Shown: one piece after another, positions 9,210-18,125 of the stretch
Position numbering within the stretch: position 1 is the first letter of the stretch
Layout: every line of letters starts with the position of its first letter
Source of the DNA: Mycetocola spongiae
GTDB lineage: Bacteria > Actinomycetota > Actinomycetes > Actinomycetales > Microbacteriaceae
Reading direction: 5' to 3'
DNA: 64,000 bases
Assembly (NCBI RefSeq): GCF_020424085.1
Contig: NZ_CP080203.1
Span: forward strand, 1-64,000
Translations under genes and position numbers: made by a program
The notes under the pieces: model-generated
Told to the model about the DNA's origin: nothing
What the model saw: only the letters and a program-made list of their open reading frames with translations
Databases searched by the model: none

Positions 9210-9989
9210 GTGACTCTTATTCCGCGCACTCCCGAGGGCAAGCGCCTGCGGGCGTCCCCCGAGAAGACCCGACCGTCGTTCCTGTGGCCGCTCGCGGCCA
9301 TCGCCCGCCCGCTGAGCATGCCGCTCTACCGGGTGCACTATCACGACGCCTATAAGCTTCCCCGCTCGGGGCCGTTTATTTTGGCGCCCAATCACTATTC
9401 GGAGATCGATCCGATCGTGGTGGCGCTCGCGGTCTGGCGGATGGGTCGCGCCCCGCGCTTTTTGGCCAAGGCCGGCCTGTTTAAAAATCCGGTCCTGGGG
9501 TTTATCCTGCGTAATGCGGGGCAGATTCCCGTGGAGCGCATGGGGTCCAGCCGCGGCAATGATCCCGTGCAGGCTGCCAGCAAGCTTGTGGAGGAGGGCC
9601 AGGGGGTCATCATCTATCCCGAGGGCACACTCACGCGCGAGCCCAATCTGTGGCCCATGCGTGGCAAAACCGGTGTGGCCCGGATCGCGCTGACCCATAA
9701 CATCCCGGTATATCCGATGGCGCACTGGGGTGTGCAGGAGGTCATGCCGCGCTATGGCAAGAAGATCAGCCTCTTCCCGCGTAAGCGCGTGGATATCATC
9801 ATCGGGGACCCCGTAGACCTCTCGGCCTATGCCGGGAAGGACCACGATGCCCGCGCCATCACCGAGGCCACCGATGTGGTCATGGCCGGCATCACCGAAT
9901 TGCTCGAAGTACTGCGCGATGAAAAGGCCCCCGCCGAGCGCTGGGATCCGAGCAAACATAATCAGAGTGAAACGGGAAAATTTGAGTAA
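9210..9989 (+). CDS. plsC: 1-acyl-sn-glycerol-3-phosphate acyltransferase family protein
   Basis: A 259-residue acyltransferase expected at the membrane surface, transferring an acyl group to lysophosphatidate in phospholipid synthesis. The catalytic HX4D motif is present in APNHYSEIDPI, and the acceptor-binding motif reads IIYPEGTLTREP. Start is GTG directly after murA. Its last codons overlap the likely start of gpsA (TTG at 9982), so the two glycerophospholipid genes are translationally coupled, which makes metabolic sense because GpsA supplies glycerol-3-phosphate. Confidence 0.93.
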   Translation: MTLIPRTPEGKRLRASPEKTRPSFLWPLAAIARPLSMPLYRVHYHDAYKLPRSGPFILAPNHYSEIDPIVVALAVWRMGRAPRFLAKAGLFKNPVLGFILRNAGQIPVERMGSSRGNDPVQAASKLVEEGQGVIIYPEGTLTREPNLWPMRGKTGVARIALTHNIPVYPMAHWGVQEVMPRYGKKISLFPRKRVDIIIGDPVDLSAYAGKDHDARAITEATDVVMAGITELLEVLRDEKAPAERWDPSKHNQSETGKFE

Positions 9990-11112
9990 GCGCGCGAGCA
10001 CCGGACCGGCACGGGTCACCGTCCTCGGTACCGGAAGCTGGGGCACTACCTTCGGCAAGATCCTTGCCGACGGCGGCGCGGATGTCACGATGTGGGCCCG
10101 CCGCCCGGAGATGGCGCGGGAGATCGATAAAAATCACCGCAATAGCGATTATCTGCCGGGCGTTGTCCTGCCGCCCAATATGCGGGCGAACTCCGATCTG
10201 AAGGCCGCGCTGACCGGCGCACGCGTGGTATTTATCGCCGTGCCGAGCCAGACCCTGCGCGATAACCTCACCGCGATCCGGCCCTATCTGGGGCGGGATA
10301 CCATCGTGGTATCGCTCATGAAGGGCGTGGAAAAGCAGACCGGCCTGCGCATGAGCCAGGTGATCGAGCAGTGCCTCGAGATTGATCCCGAGCGCATCGC
10401 CGTGGCCAGCGGGCCAAACCTCGCGATGGAGATCGCGAAGGAGCAGCCCACCGCGGCGGTAATCTCCTCGGCGAGTATCGATACCGCGCAGGAGGTGGCG
10501 CTGCTTGCCCGCAACCGCTATTTCCGCACGTTTGTGAATAACGATGTTATCGGCACCGAATTTGGTGGGGTCCTGAAAAACCTCATCGCGGTGGCCATCG
10601 GCATCGTGGACGGCGTGGGCTATGGCGAAAATACCAAGGCCTCGATCATCACCCGCGGACTCGTGGAGATGACCGATTTTGCCGTGGCGCAGGGGGCCCA
10701 GCCCGAGACGCTCTCCGGCCTGGCCGGGCTCGGCGATCTGATCGCCACGTGCCAGTCGCCGCTGTCCCGCAATAATACAGCGGGCAAACTTCTGGGTCAG
10801 GGCTATAACCTGGCCTCGGTCATCAAGCAGATGCAGCAGACGGCGGAGGGCCTCGCTTCGGTGGCCCCCGTGCTGGAGATGGCCGGAAAAATCGGCGTGG
10901 AAATGCCGATCGTGGAGCAGGTAAAGCGCGTGTTGGAGGGCACCATGGACCCGCGCGATATCGCCCCGCACCTCACCACCAACTCCGATGAGCCCCAGGG
11001 CGAGAGGACAAATGATGATCACCCGACGGCGGATAGTGGTTCTTTTTGGGGGACTATCAAGCGAGCATTCGGTCAGCTGCGTGACGGCGGGCGGGATCCT
11101 CGGGTCGATTGA
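9982..11112 (+). CDS. gpsA: Glycerol-3-phosphate dehydrogenase [NAD(P)+]
   Basis: Reduces dihydroxyacetone phosphate to sn-glycerol-3-phosphate for phospholipid synthesis. The N-terminal Rossmann motif is VTVLGTGSWGTTFGKIL, and the catalytic lysine lies in FGGVLKNLIAVAIGIVDG. I chose the TTG at 9982 overlapping the end of plsC; an in-frame GTG at 9967 is an alternative. The product (376 residues) is about 40 longer than usual. The extra C-terminal tail, ending FWGTIKRAFGQLRDGG and a few more residues, is encoded in a different frame over the first 101 bases of ddl, an unusually long same-strand overlap. Confidence 0.95.
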   Translation: MSKRASTGPARVTVLGTGSWGTTFGKILADGGADVTMWARRPEMAREIDKNHRNSDYLPGVVLPPNMRANSDLKAALTGARVVFIAVPSQTLRDNLTAIRPYLGRDTIVVSLMKGVEKQTGLRMSQVIEQCLEIDPERIAVASGPNLAMEIAKEQPTAAVISSASIDTAQEVALLARNRYFRTFVNNDVIGTEFGGVLKNLIAVAIGIVDGVGYGENTKASIITRGLVEMTDFAVAQGAQPETLSGLAGLGDLIATCQSPLSRNNTAGKLLGQGYNLASVIKQMQQTAEGLASVAPVLEMAGKIGVEMPIVEQVKRVLEGTMDPRDIAPHLTTNSDEPQGERTNDDHPTADSGSFWGTIKRAFGQLRDGGRDPRVD

Positions 11113-12115
11113 TCGCGAGCGCTTTGAGGTGATCCCGATCGGGATCACCCGCGCGGGCGTGAACGTCCTGGAAAGCGACGATCCGGAGCGCTATCGGGTG
11201 ATCGAGGGCGTCCTGCCCGAGGTGGCCGATAACGGTACCCGCATCCGCTGGCCCGAGAGCATTCACGATCGGGCCCTGTGGGTCATCCACCCCGATGGGC
11301 GCGAGGAGAACCTCGGCGATATCGACCTGGTCTTCCCGATCCTGCACGGCCTCTTTGGCGAGGACGGCACCCTGCAGGGCCGGCTCGAACTGACCGGCCT
11401 GCCCTATGTGGGCAACGGTGTGCTCGCCTCGGCCCTGGGAATGGATAAACACTTCACCAAGACCGTGGCGCAGCACGCCGGGATCCGGGTGGCTCCGTGG
11501 GCCCACGTGCCGCGGCACCGCTGGGACCACGAGCGTGCGGGCGTCCTGGAGGAGGCCGCCGCGCTGGGCTATCCGCTCTTTGTGAAGCCCGTGCGGGCCG
11601 GGTCCAGCATGGGCGTGAGCCGCGTCGCGGATGTGGACGCGCTGGATGCCGCGATGGAACGCGCGTTTATCGAGGACCATCGTGTGCTGATTGAATCCGA
11701 GGTCTCCGGCCGCGAGGTGGAGATCGCGCTGCTCGGCGGCCGGATCGGGGAGCCCACGCGCGCCTCGGTGGCCGGCGAGGTGGTCATGGGCGACCTGGAC
11801 TTCTACGATTTTGAGGCGAAATATATTCAGACCGATGAGGTCACCCTGCTCTGCCCCGCGCCGCTGAGCGAGGAACAGCACGCCGAGATGGCGAGGCAGG
11901 CGATCCTCGCGTTTGACGCTATCGGCGGCGAGGGCCTGGCCCGCGTGGACTTTTTCCTCACCGCGGAGGGCTTTGTCCTGAACGAGATTAATACGATGCC
12001 CGGGTTTACCCCGTTTTCGATGTATCCGATGTGCTGGGCCCAGACCGGGATGAGCTATCCCGAGCTGCTGACCGAGCTGATCGAGGTGGCCCTGAACCGG
12101 CGCGCCCTGCGCTAG
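11012..12115 (+). CDS. ddl: D-alanine--D-alanine ligase
   Basis: ATP-grasp ligase making the D-Ala-D-Ala dipeptide for peptidoglycan. The 367-residue protein begins with VVLFGGLSSEHSVSC, the conserved Ddl N-terminus; ATP-grasp elements YPLFVKPVRAGSSMGVS and the metal-binding LNEINTMPGFTPFSMYP are intact. The ATG at 11012 is preceded by GAGAGGA; a second ATG follows at once, and an upstream in-frame ATG at 10988 lacks homology. Its start lies inside gpsA. A strong terminator follows the gene. Confidence 0.97.
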   Translation: MMITRRRIVVLFGGLSSEHSVSCVTAGGILGSIDRERFEVIPIGITRAGVNVLESDDPERYRVIEGVLPEVADNGTRIRWPESIHDRALWVIHPDGREENLGDIDLVFPILHGLFGEDGTLQGRLELTGLPYVGNGVLASALGMDKHFTKTVAQHAGIRVAPWAHVPRHRWDHERAGVLEEAAALGYPLFVKPVRAGSSMGVSRVADVDALDAAMERAFIEDHRVLIESEVSGREVEIALLGGRIGEPTRASVAGEVVMGDLDFYDFEAKYIQTDEVTLLCPAPLSEEQHAEMARQAILAFDAIGGEGLARVDFFLTAEGFVLNEINTMPGFTPFSMYPMCWAQTGMSYPELLTELIEVALNRRALR

Positions 12116-12131
12116 GCGCCGCGGCGTTAAA

Positions 12132-12180
12132 ACGCTCCCCGGCTGGGTCCCATACAGGACCCAGCCGGGGAGCGTCTTTT
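12132..12180. terminator. Strong intrinsic terminator after ddl, probably bidirectional
   Basis: A perfect 19-bp stem (12132-12150 with 12157-12175) and a six-base loop, followed by CTTTTAT on the plus strand and preceded by GTTAAA for the minus strand. It lies between ddl and the convergent DUF3515 gene and can serve both. Confidence 0.93.
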
Positions 12181-12196
12181 ATCCGGGGAGGAGCGG

Positions 12197-12697
12197 CTAC
12201 TCGGTGATCGCGTCCTCGATATTCAGGCACTGCGTTTCCGGGGCGATGCGGCCCACGGCGGAGGAGAGATCGCTCAGCGCGGTGACACCCGAGACGCCCC
12301 CGGTCTCGGGGTCGGCGTTAATGTACACCTCCACGGCGGGGGTGCGGCCATAGGTGGTGAAGCGGAATTTCTGCTCGGCCTCCTCGGACTCGTCGATGAT
12401 CCAGTCCACGTCGTTCACCGATACGCAGCGATCCGTGGTGGGGCCGGGCGTGGGCACACCGCAGTGCAGCAGCACGGCCGCGGGATCGCCCCAGGCCCCG
12501 GTGGCCTGCGCGTTGGTCTCGCGCTTTTTCAGGCCGGCAATGGTATCGGGCAGCGAGACGGTGACCTCGGCGCAGGACGGATTATTGGAATCCGCGGCGG
12601 GCTGGAGGGGCACGATCTGGGCGCATCCCGTGAGGGCAAAGGCCACGAGGGCCGTGGCGGCCAGGGCGCTAAACGAGGTACTCCGTCGAGAAAACAT
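12197..12697 (-). CDS. DUF3515 lipoprotein
   Basis: A 166-residue secreted lipoprotein of the DUF3515 family, unknown function. A typical lipoprotein signal (lipobox LTGCAQ near residue 25) is followed by VTVSLPDTIAGLKKRETNAQATGAWGDPA split across the family's conserved region, LHCGVPTPGPTTDRC, and VDWI. The family is actinobacterial and habitually sits between ddl and thiL. The ATG at 12697 is chosen because the signal peptide starts there; the frame is open further upstream but overlaps thiL antisense. Confidence 0.92.
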   Translation of the reverse strand: MFSRRSTSFSALAATALVAFALTGCAQIVPLQPAADSNNPSCAEVTVSLPDTIAGLKKRETNAQATGAWGDPAAVLLHCGVPTPGPTTDRCVSVNDVDWIIDESEEAEQKFRFTTYGRTPAVEVYINADPETGGVSGVTALSDLSSAVGRIAPETQCLNIEDAITE

Positions 12698-12749
12698 ATC
12701 CCCCTCAGCGTATCGTGCTTCGCGCGGCCCGGCGTCGCGCCCGACACGG

Positions 12750-12755
12750 TAGCGT
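12750..12755 (+). promoter_or_regulatory. -10 hexamer of leaderless thiL
   Basis: TAGCGT ending six bases before the ATG at 12762. This supports that ATG as the start over the internal GTG at 12864. Confidence 0.4.
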
Positions 12756-12761
12756 GGGGGA

Positions 12762-13850
12762 ATGGCCCCGCAGAATACGTTTGCCTCCTTTGCCCCCGGA
12801 ACCTTCCCCGGCGGTGCCGCCGCGCAGGACTGGTCCTCTGCGAGCACCCCCGGATACGCGCCGGTGAGCGTGGGGGAGGCCAGCGAATCACAGATTTTGG
12901 AACGCATCCTGAGGCGGTTCCCGCAGGCAGCGGCCGCCGTGGTGGGCCCGGGCGATGACGCCGCGGTGATGGCGCCATCGGTGGGATCATTTGTGGTCAC
13001 CAGCGACATGATGATCCACGGCCCCGATTTTCGCCTCGCCTGGACGCGGCCCTATGAGCTGGGCTGGAAGGCCGCGGTGACCAATCTCGCGGATGTTTAT
13101 GCGATGGGGGCGCGGCCCACCGGTCTTGTGGTGGCCCTCGCGGTGAGCGCCGATATCGAGGTAGCCGCCCTCGAACGGATGGCCGATGGGCTCGCCGATG
13201 CCTGCGCGCGGCTCGCGCCCGGCTGCGGCATCGTCGGGGGAGACCTCTCGGTCTCGGATACGTTCACCGTGGCGATCACTGCCTTCGGTGATCTTGAGGA
13301 GCGCCCCGCGGTGCTGCGCTCGGGTGCGCGCCCGGGCGATACGGTTGCGCTCGCGGGGGCCGCGGGCCTGGCCGCCCATGGGATCGACCTGCTCTTTGAG
13401 CGCGGCGTGGACTCCGCGGGGCTGCCCTCGCGCGAGGCCGGGGATGCCCTGCGCGCGACGCGGGAGCGGGAGATCGCGGCGCAGCTGCTGCCCTATCCGC
13501 CGCTGCCCGCGGGGCTCGCGGCCTCCCGGGCCGGGGCGAGCGCGATGATGGATGTCTCGGATGGCCTCGCCCTGGATGCCTCGCGCATCGCCACGGCCAG
13601 CGGCGTGAGTATCGATTTTTCCGCGGCGGCCTTTGCCGATGCGAGTGATGTGCAACGGGCCCTGCGCGGGGGAGAGGATCACGCGCTCCTGGCGACGTTC
13701 CCGCCCGGTGCCGCCCTGCCCACCGAGTTCCGTCCGATCGGAGCCGTGTTGCCGGCCCGGGCGGAGGGGGCGGTCTCCCTGGATGGGGCCGTCCTTGAAG
13801 GCAATCTGGGCTGGGACCCCTATACCGCCTGGGACGGCCATAACGGCTGA
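12762..13850 (+). CDS. thiL: Thiamine-monophosphate kinase
   Basis: Phosphorylates thiamine monophosphate to the active cofactor thiamine diphosphate. The AIRS-type N-terminal domain shows VVGPGDDAAVM and WTRPYELGWKAAVTNLADVYAMGA, and a glycine-rich GGDLSVSD and MMDVSDGLALDASRI follow, all ThiL landmarks. At 362 residues it is about 30 longer than most ThiL proteins because of a low-complexity N-terminal segment. An in-frame GTG at 12864 would give a conventional start (SVGEASESQIL), but the -10 hexamer spacing favours 12762. Divergent from the DUF3515 lipoprotein. Confidence 0.94.
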   Translation: MAPQNTFASFAPGTFPGGAAAQDWSSASTPGYAPVSVGEASESQILERILRRFPQAAAAVVGPGDDAAVMAPSVGSFVVTSDMMIHGPDFRLAWTRPYELGWKAAVTNLADVYAMGARPTGLVVALAVSADIEVAALERMADGLADACARLAPGCGIVGGDLSVSDTFTVAITAFGDLEERPAVLRSGARPGDTVALAGAAGLAAHGIDLLFERGVDSAGLPSREAGDALRATREREIAAQLLPYPPLPAGLAASRAGASAMMDVSDGLALDASRIATASGVSIDFSAAAFADASDVQRALRGGEDHALLATFPPGAALPTEFRPIGAVLPARAEGAVSLDGAVLEGNLGWDPYTAWDGHNG

Positions 13851-13869
13851 CCCGCTGCGCGGCGCGGGG

Positions 13870-14439
13870 TTATTCGGCGCGGACCGGCTCGGCCCACCAG
13901 ATCATCGTCTCGCCGTATTTTTTGGAGGCGGTGCGCTCCAGTCGCGCGGGCCAGACAGGTTCGGGGGAGCGGGTGCTGCGCTCCACCAGCACCAGGGCAT
14001 CCTCCATCAGCCGCGGCGGCAGGGCGTCCAGCAGTGCGGTCAGATCGGCCTCGGGCAGGTCATAGGGCGGATCGATAAAGACCAGGTCATAGGTTTCGTC
14101 GCCGTCCTGCACAAACGGCAGCGCCCCGCGCTGGGCCACACGCACATCACACGGTCCCTTAAGCGCGGCCTTCAGGGCGCGCGCATTCTGGGTGCACACC
14201 CGCGCGGCACTCGCCGCGCGTTCGACCAGCACGGCGCTCGCGGCCCCGCGGCTCATCGACTCCAGGCCCAGGGCCCCCGAGCCGGCAAAGAGATCCAGGA
14301 CGTGGGCGTCCTCCAGATAGCCGCGGGCCTCCAGGGCTGAAAACAGGGCCTCGCGCACGCGATCGCTGGTGGGACGGGTGCCTGCATCGGGCACCTTCAG
14401 GGTGAGGGATCCGGCCTTACCGGAGACGATTCGAGTCAC
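13870..14439 (-). CDS. rsmD: 16S rRNA (guanine(966)-N(2))-methyltransferase
   Basis: Methylates guanine 966 of 16S rRNA during small-subunit assembly. The 189-residue protein has IVSGKAGSLTLKVP at the start, TRPTSDRVREALFSAL, SAM-binding LFAGSGALGLESMSRGA, and the catalytic DPPYDLP, all diagnostic of RsmD. The GTG at 14439 is chosen over an upstream ATG because homology starts there and a minus-strand TACAGT (14446-14451) ends six bases before it. Convergent with thiL (19 bp between stops) and divergent from recG. Confidence 0.95.
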   Translation of the reverse strand: MTRIVSGKAGSLTLKVPDAGTRPTSDRVREALFSALEARGYLEDAHVLDLFAGSGALGLESMSRGAASAVLVERAASAARVCTQNARALKAALKGPCDVRVAQRGALPFVQDGDETYDLVFIDPPYDLPEADLTALLDALPPRLMEDALVLVERSTRSPEPVWPARLERTASKKYGETMIWWAEPVRAE

Positions 14440-14445
14440 CCGTCC

Positions 14446-14451
14446 ACTGTA
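14446..14451 (-). promoter_or_regulatory. -10 hexamer of leaderless rsmD
   Basis: TACAGT on the minus strand, six bases before the GTG start at 14439. It fixes the start choice for rsmD. Confidence 0.45.
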
Positions 14452-14515
14452 CAAGCCCCGCCCCCGCGCACCCGCATGTCCCGCGCTCACCCACCCAATT
14501 GTCATACCCGCGCCC

Positions 14516-14521
14516 TACACT
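14516..14521 (+). promoter_or_regulatory. -10 hexamer of leaderless recG
   Basis: TACACT ending six bases before the ATG at 14528. The divergent rsmD hexamer lies 64 bp away, so both promoters fit in a short shared region. Confidence 0.45.
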
Positions 14522-14527
14522 GGAACC

Positions 14528-16978
14528 ATGAGTGTTTCTCCCATGGATGCGCGGCTCAGCGGCGTCATTGCCGGGGGCTATAAGGTGCTGGAAAAGGCGT
14601 TTGGGCTCTATACGGTGGCCGATCTGCTGGAGCATTATCCGCGCCGCTACGCCCGCCGCGGGGAGCTCACGGCCCTGAATACCCTCGTCACGGGCGAGGA
14701 CGTCACCATCGTGGCCGATGTGTTGGAGGTGCGCGACCGCACCATGAAATCCCGCCGGGGCTCCATCCTGGAGGTCAAGATCTCGGATGGCAAGGGCATC
14801 CTGGTTCTCACCTTCTTTAACCAGTCCTGGCGCGCCCAGGAGCTGAAGCCCGGCGTGCGCGGCATCTTCGCGGGCAAGGCGGGGGAGTATCGAGGCATCC
14901 GCCAGCTGGCGCACCCCGACTATAAACTCTTCGATCCCGAGGAGGTAGAGCTGAGCGATCCCGCGCTTGCCGATGGCTGGATCAACCGCCCCATCCCCAT
15001 CTATCCGGCCACGGCCAAGGTGCCGTCCTGGAAGATTCAGGCGGCGGTGGAGCTGGTGCTGGACGGCCTGCCGCGCCTGGAGGATCCCATCCCCGCGGCG
15101 GTGCGCGAGCGCGAACTCCTGATGCCGTATCGCACGGCCCTGGAAAAACTGCATCGCCCCGAGACCGACCGCGATTGGAAGGCGGCGCGCGAGAGCCTGC
15201 GCTATCGCGAGGCCTTCCTGCTTCAGGCCGCGCTCCTGCAGCAGCGCGCGCGCAGCCGCGTGCACCCCACCACCCCGCGCCTCGCGGTGCCCGGGGGCCT
15301 GCGCGATCGCCTCGACGATCGCCTCCCCTTCCGCCTCACCGGAGACCAGAGCCTGGTCTCGCAGGAGATCGAAAAAGACCTCGCCGAGACCGCCCCGATG
15401 AATCGCCTGGTGCAGGGCGAGGTGGGGTCGGGTAAAACCCTTGTGGCGCTGCGGGCCATGCTCACCGCCGCCGATTCCGGCGGGCAATCGGCGTTCCTCG
15501 CGCCCACGGAGGTGCTTGCGGCCCAGCATCTGCGCTCGATCGTGAAGACCCTCGGCCCGGACCTCTCGGCCGAGCTTATGCCCACCCTGCTCACCGGCCA
15601 GATGCCCGCGGCCGAGCGCAAGCGTGCGCTGCTGCGCGTGGTCAGCGGCGCGGCCAAGATTGTGGTGGGCACCCACGCCCTGCTCTCCGATAATGTCCAG
15701 TTTTATGACCTCGGGCTGGTGGTGGTCGACGAACAGCACCGCTTTGGTGTGGAGCAGCGCGAGCTCCTGCGGGCCAAGGGAAATCGGCCCCCGCATACCC
15801 TGGTGCTCACCGCCACCCCCATCCCGCGCACCGTGGCGATGACCATCTTCGGCGATCTTGACGTCTCGATCATCGCCGAGCTGCCCGCGGGCCGCCAGCC
15901 CATCGAGAGCTTTGTGGTGCCGCTGGCCGATCGCCCGGGCTGGATGCCGCGGGTCTGGGAGCGCGTGGCCGAGGAGGTCGCGCGCGGCCGGCAGGCGTTT
16001 GTGGTGTGTCCCGCCATCGACCTGGGGGGAGACGGCGGCCTCGGCGCGGGCGAGGACGAGGCCGGGCTGCCCGCCAATGTTGTGAGCATCACCGAGGCCC
16101 CGCACTATGCCGAGCATGCGGCCGAGCGCGCGCATCCCGCACTCATGCATCCCGCCGGGGCCGGCGCGAGCGCCCCTCCGGCCGCCGCGGCGGTGGAGCG
16201 GGCGGGCCTCGCGGCGGCGGGCAACGTGGTGCCGCTTCGCCGGGCCCCGCTGCCCGCGCCCGAGGATCCCGATGCCATCCCCACCACGGGCGGCCGCGGT
16301 TCGCGCCGGGCCGCGCCCGCACCCGCCGAGGCGAGCCCGCCCGCGGGTGAGGCCCCCGCCCGCCTGCGCGCGGCGGTGGAGCCGGTGCTGAACGAGCTGC
16401 GGCGCACCCCCGCGCTCGCGGGCCTGCGCATCGAGGCCCTGCACGGCCGGATGTCCAGCGAGGAAAAAGACAGCATCATGCGCGCGTTTCAGGCGGGCGA
16501 GATTCACGTGCTGGTGGCCACCACGGTGATCGAGGTGGGCGTGGACGTGGCCAATGCCTCCACCATGGTGGTGCTGGAAGCCGATCGTTTTGGGGTGTCC
16601 CAGCTGCATCAGCTGCGCGGCCGCGTGGGCCGGGGCGGGCTGCCGGGGCTGTGCCTGCTGGTCACCGCCGCCGAGCAGGAGAGCACCGCGCGCACCCGCG
16701 TGGAGGCCGTGGCCTCCACCCAGGACGGCTTTGAACTGGCGCAGGTGGACCTCGAGCTGCGCCGCGAGGGCGATGTGCTGGGCTCGGTGCAGTCCGGCGG
16801 GCGCTCCTCGCTCAAGCTGCTGCGGGTGGTCCAGGACGGCGACCTCATCATGCGGGCGCGGCACGATGCCGCCGCCGTGATCGGGGAGGACGCCGAGCTG
16901 GTGGATAATCCCGTGCTGCGTGAGGCCCTGGACCGCCGGGTGGATGAGGCCACCCGCGCCTCGCTGGCCAAAAACTAA
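14528..16978 (+). CDS. recG: ATP-dependent DNA helicase RecG
   Basis: Branch-migrating helicase that remodels stalled replication forks and Holliday junctions. The N-terminal wedge/OB part (LLEHYPRRYARRGEL) is followed by Walker A in QGEVGSGKTLVALRAM, the DEQHRFGVEQR box, LTATPIPRTVAMT, and the C-terminal helicase motifs TTVIEVGVDVANA and LHQLRGRVGRGG. The product is 816 residues, about 100 longer than usual. The excess is an alanine/proline-rich insertion of roughly 110 residues between the VVCPAIDL strand and LRIEALHGRM in the second RecA domain. The start agrees with the -10 spacing upstream. Confidence 0.96.
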   Translation: MSVSPMDARLSGVIAGGYKVLEKAFGLYTVADLLEHYPRRYARRGELTALNTLVTGEDVTIVADVLEVRDRTMKSRRGSILEVKISDGKGILVLTFFNQSWRAQELKPGVRGIFAGKAGEYRGIRQLAHPDYKLFDPEEVELSDPALADGWINRPIPIYPATAKVPSWKIQAAVELVLDGLPRLEDPIPAAVRERELLMPYRTALEKLHRPETDRDWKAARESLRYREAFLLQAALLQQRARSRVHPTTPRLAVPGGLRDRLDDRLPFRLTGDQSLVSQEIEKDLAETAPMNRLVQGEVGSGKTLVALRAMLTAADSGGQSAFLAPTEVLAAQHLRSIVKTLGPDLSAELMPTLLTGQMPAAERKRALLRVVSGAAKIVVGTHALLSDNVQFYDLGLVVVDEQHRFGVEQRELLRAKGNRPPHTLVLTATPIPRTVAMTIFGDLDVSIIAELPAGRQPIESFVVPLADRPGWMPRVWERVAEEVARGRQAFVVCPAIDLGGDGGLGAGEDEAGLPANVVSITEAPHYAEHAAERAHPALMHPAGAGASAPPAAAAVERAGLAAAGNVVPLRRAPLPAPEDPDAIPTTGGRGSRRAAPAPAEASPPAGEAPARLRAAVEPVLNELRRTPALAGLRIEALHGRMSSEEKDSIMRAFQAGEIHVLVATTVIEVGVDVANASTMVVLEADRFGVSQLHQLRGRVGRGGLPGLCLLVTAAEQESTARTRVEAVASTQDGFELAQVDLELRREGDVLGSVQSGGRSSLKLLRVVQDGDLIMRARHDAAAVIGEDAELVDNPVLREALDRRVDEATRASLAKN

Positions 16979-17013
16979 TCCGACACGCGAGCCCCGCACC
17001 CAATACCAAACGC

Positions 17014-17019
17014 TAGGCT
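17014..17019 (+). promoter_or_regulatory. -10 hexamer of leaderless coaD
   Basis: TAGGCT ending six bases before the ATG at 17026, in the short gap after recG. Confidence 0.45.
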
Positions 17020-17025
17020 AGAGCC

Positions 17026-17505
17026 ATGAAGAGGATCGCCGTTGTCCCCGGATCATTTGACCCCGTTACGCTTGGGCACCTGGATGTGATTTCCCGTGCC
17101 GCCGGCCTCTACGATGAGGTGCACGTGCTGGTGGTGCATAATCCCGATAAGGCGGCCCTGCTGCCGATCGCGCAGCGCGTGGCGCTCCTGGAGCAGTCCA
17201 TTGCCGAGGCCGAGGTGCGCGGCACCGTGATCGTGGCGTCCTGGAGCATGGGCCTGCTGGTGGATTATGTCACCGAGGTGGGTGCGCAGGTGCTCGTGAA
17301 GGGCATCCGTTCGCAGATCGATGTGGCCTATGAAACGCCCATGGCGATCGTGAACCGGCACCTCGCCGGCGTCGAGACCATCTTTATGCTTCCCGATCCC
17401 TCGCATGCGCATGTGTCCAGCTCGTTGGTGCGCCAGGTCGCCAATCTCGGCGGCGATATTAGCCCCTATGTGCCGCCCGCGGTGGCCCGCTTTTTGCAGC
17501 GTTAA
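17026..17505 (+). CDS. coaD: Phosphopantetheine adenylyltransferase
   Basis: Transfers AMP from ATP to 4'-phosphopantetheine, the penultimate step of coenzyme A synthesis. The 159-residue protein has the nucleotidyltransferase signature [14 protein letters not shown] with the TxGH motif, [14 protein letters not shown], and [14 protein letters not shown] near the C-terminus. Length is standard. It lies 47 bp downstream of recG and appears to have its own leaderless promoter. Confidence 0.97.
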   Translation: MKRIAVVPGSFDPVTLGHLDVISRAAGLYDEVHVLVVHNPDKAALLPIAQRVALLEQSIAEAEVRGTVIVASWSMGLLVDYVTEVGAQVLVKGIRSQIDVAYETPMAIVNRHLAGVETIFMLPDPSHAHVSSSLVRQVANLGGDISPYVPPAVARFLQR

Positions 17506-17549
17506 CGCCGCCGCTGGGCGCGTGGGTTTTTCCCGCGTCCGATCCGGGG

Positions 17550-17555
17550 TAGACT
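17550..17555 (+). promoter_or_regulatory. -10 hexamer of leaderless DUF177 gene
   Basis: TAGACT ending six bases before the GTG at 17562. A T-rich run at 17527-17532, 17 bp further upstream, could act as a weak -35. Confidence 0.5.
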
Positions 17556-17561
17556 GCCACG

Positions 17562-18122
17562 GTGAGAAACGTAAAGAAGGGACCGCTTGCGGTCAATGTT
17601 CGAGATCTTAACGGTCGACCCGGGGAGATGCGCGAACAGGAACTGACGGTAACGCTTGCCGAGCAGTATGGCGAGGGGCTGATGGTTGTTCCCGTAGGGA
17701 ATGACCTGCACGTTCGGGTCCGCTTGGAATCGGTTCACGAGGGCATTTATGTCTCAACCGAGGTAGACACTGAGGCAGTTGGTCAGTGTGGTCGATGCCT
17801 CGATGAGTTCACTCAGCCTGTCGAAGTCGAATTTCAGGAACTTTTCGCGTACTCTAGTGACGAAGCCTCTGAGAGTGAGGTTCACGATGACCACGTGGAT
17901 CTTGAACCTCTCATCAGAGACGCAGTAGTTCTGTCACTGCCGTTTCAGCCGGTGTGCCGGCCAGATTGCGCCGGACTCGATCCCGAGACCGGTGAGCGCT
18001 TGGCCGAAATGCCGGATAATGAACTCCGCGATCGTGTAGACCCTCGTTGGTCTGCGCTTGCAGGGTTTACCACAGACCAGGGCGCCGGCAATCCGGCTGC
18101 CGGATACACAGAAGAGAGATAA
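17562..18122 (+). CDS. DUF177 (YceD-like) protein
   Basis: A 186-residue member of the DUF177/YceD family, which is nearly always encoded next to rpmF and is linked in other bacteria to 23S rRNA or ribosome maturation; here rpmF follows after three bases. Visible features are GQCGRCLDEFTQPVEVEFQELF with a CxxC pair and CRPDCAGLDPETGE with a second cysteine pair, suggesting a structural metal site. The coding sequence is less G+C-rich than its neighbours. Start is GTG, supported by the -10 placement. Confidence 0.93.
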   Translation: MRNVKKGPLAVNVRDLNGRPGEMREQELTVTLAEQYGEGLMVVPVGNDLHVRVRLESVHEGIYVSTEVDTEAVGQCGRCLDEFTQPVEVEFQELFAYSSDEASESEVHDDHVDLEPLIRDAVVLSLPFQPVCRPDCAGLDPETGERLAEMPDNELRDRVDPRWSALAGFTTDQGAGNPAAGYTEER

Positions 18123-18125
18123 GTC

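Noticed and set aside
14417-16999. 860-codon minus-strand open frame opposite recG
   Set aside because: RecG motifs are intact on the other strand; the antisense product is low-complexity and matches no family.
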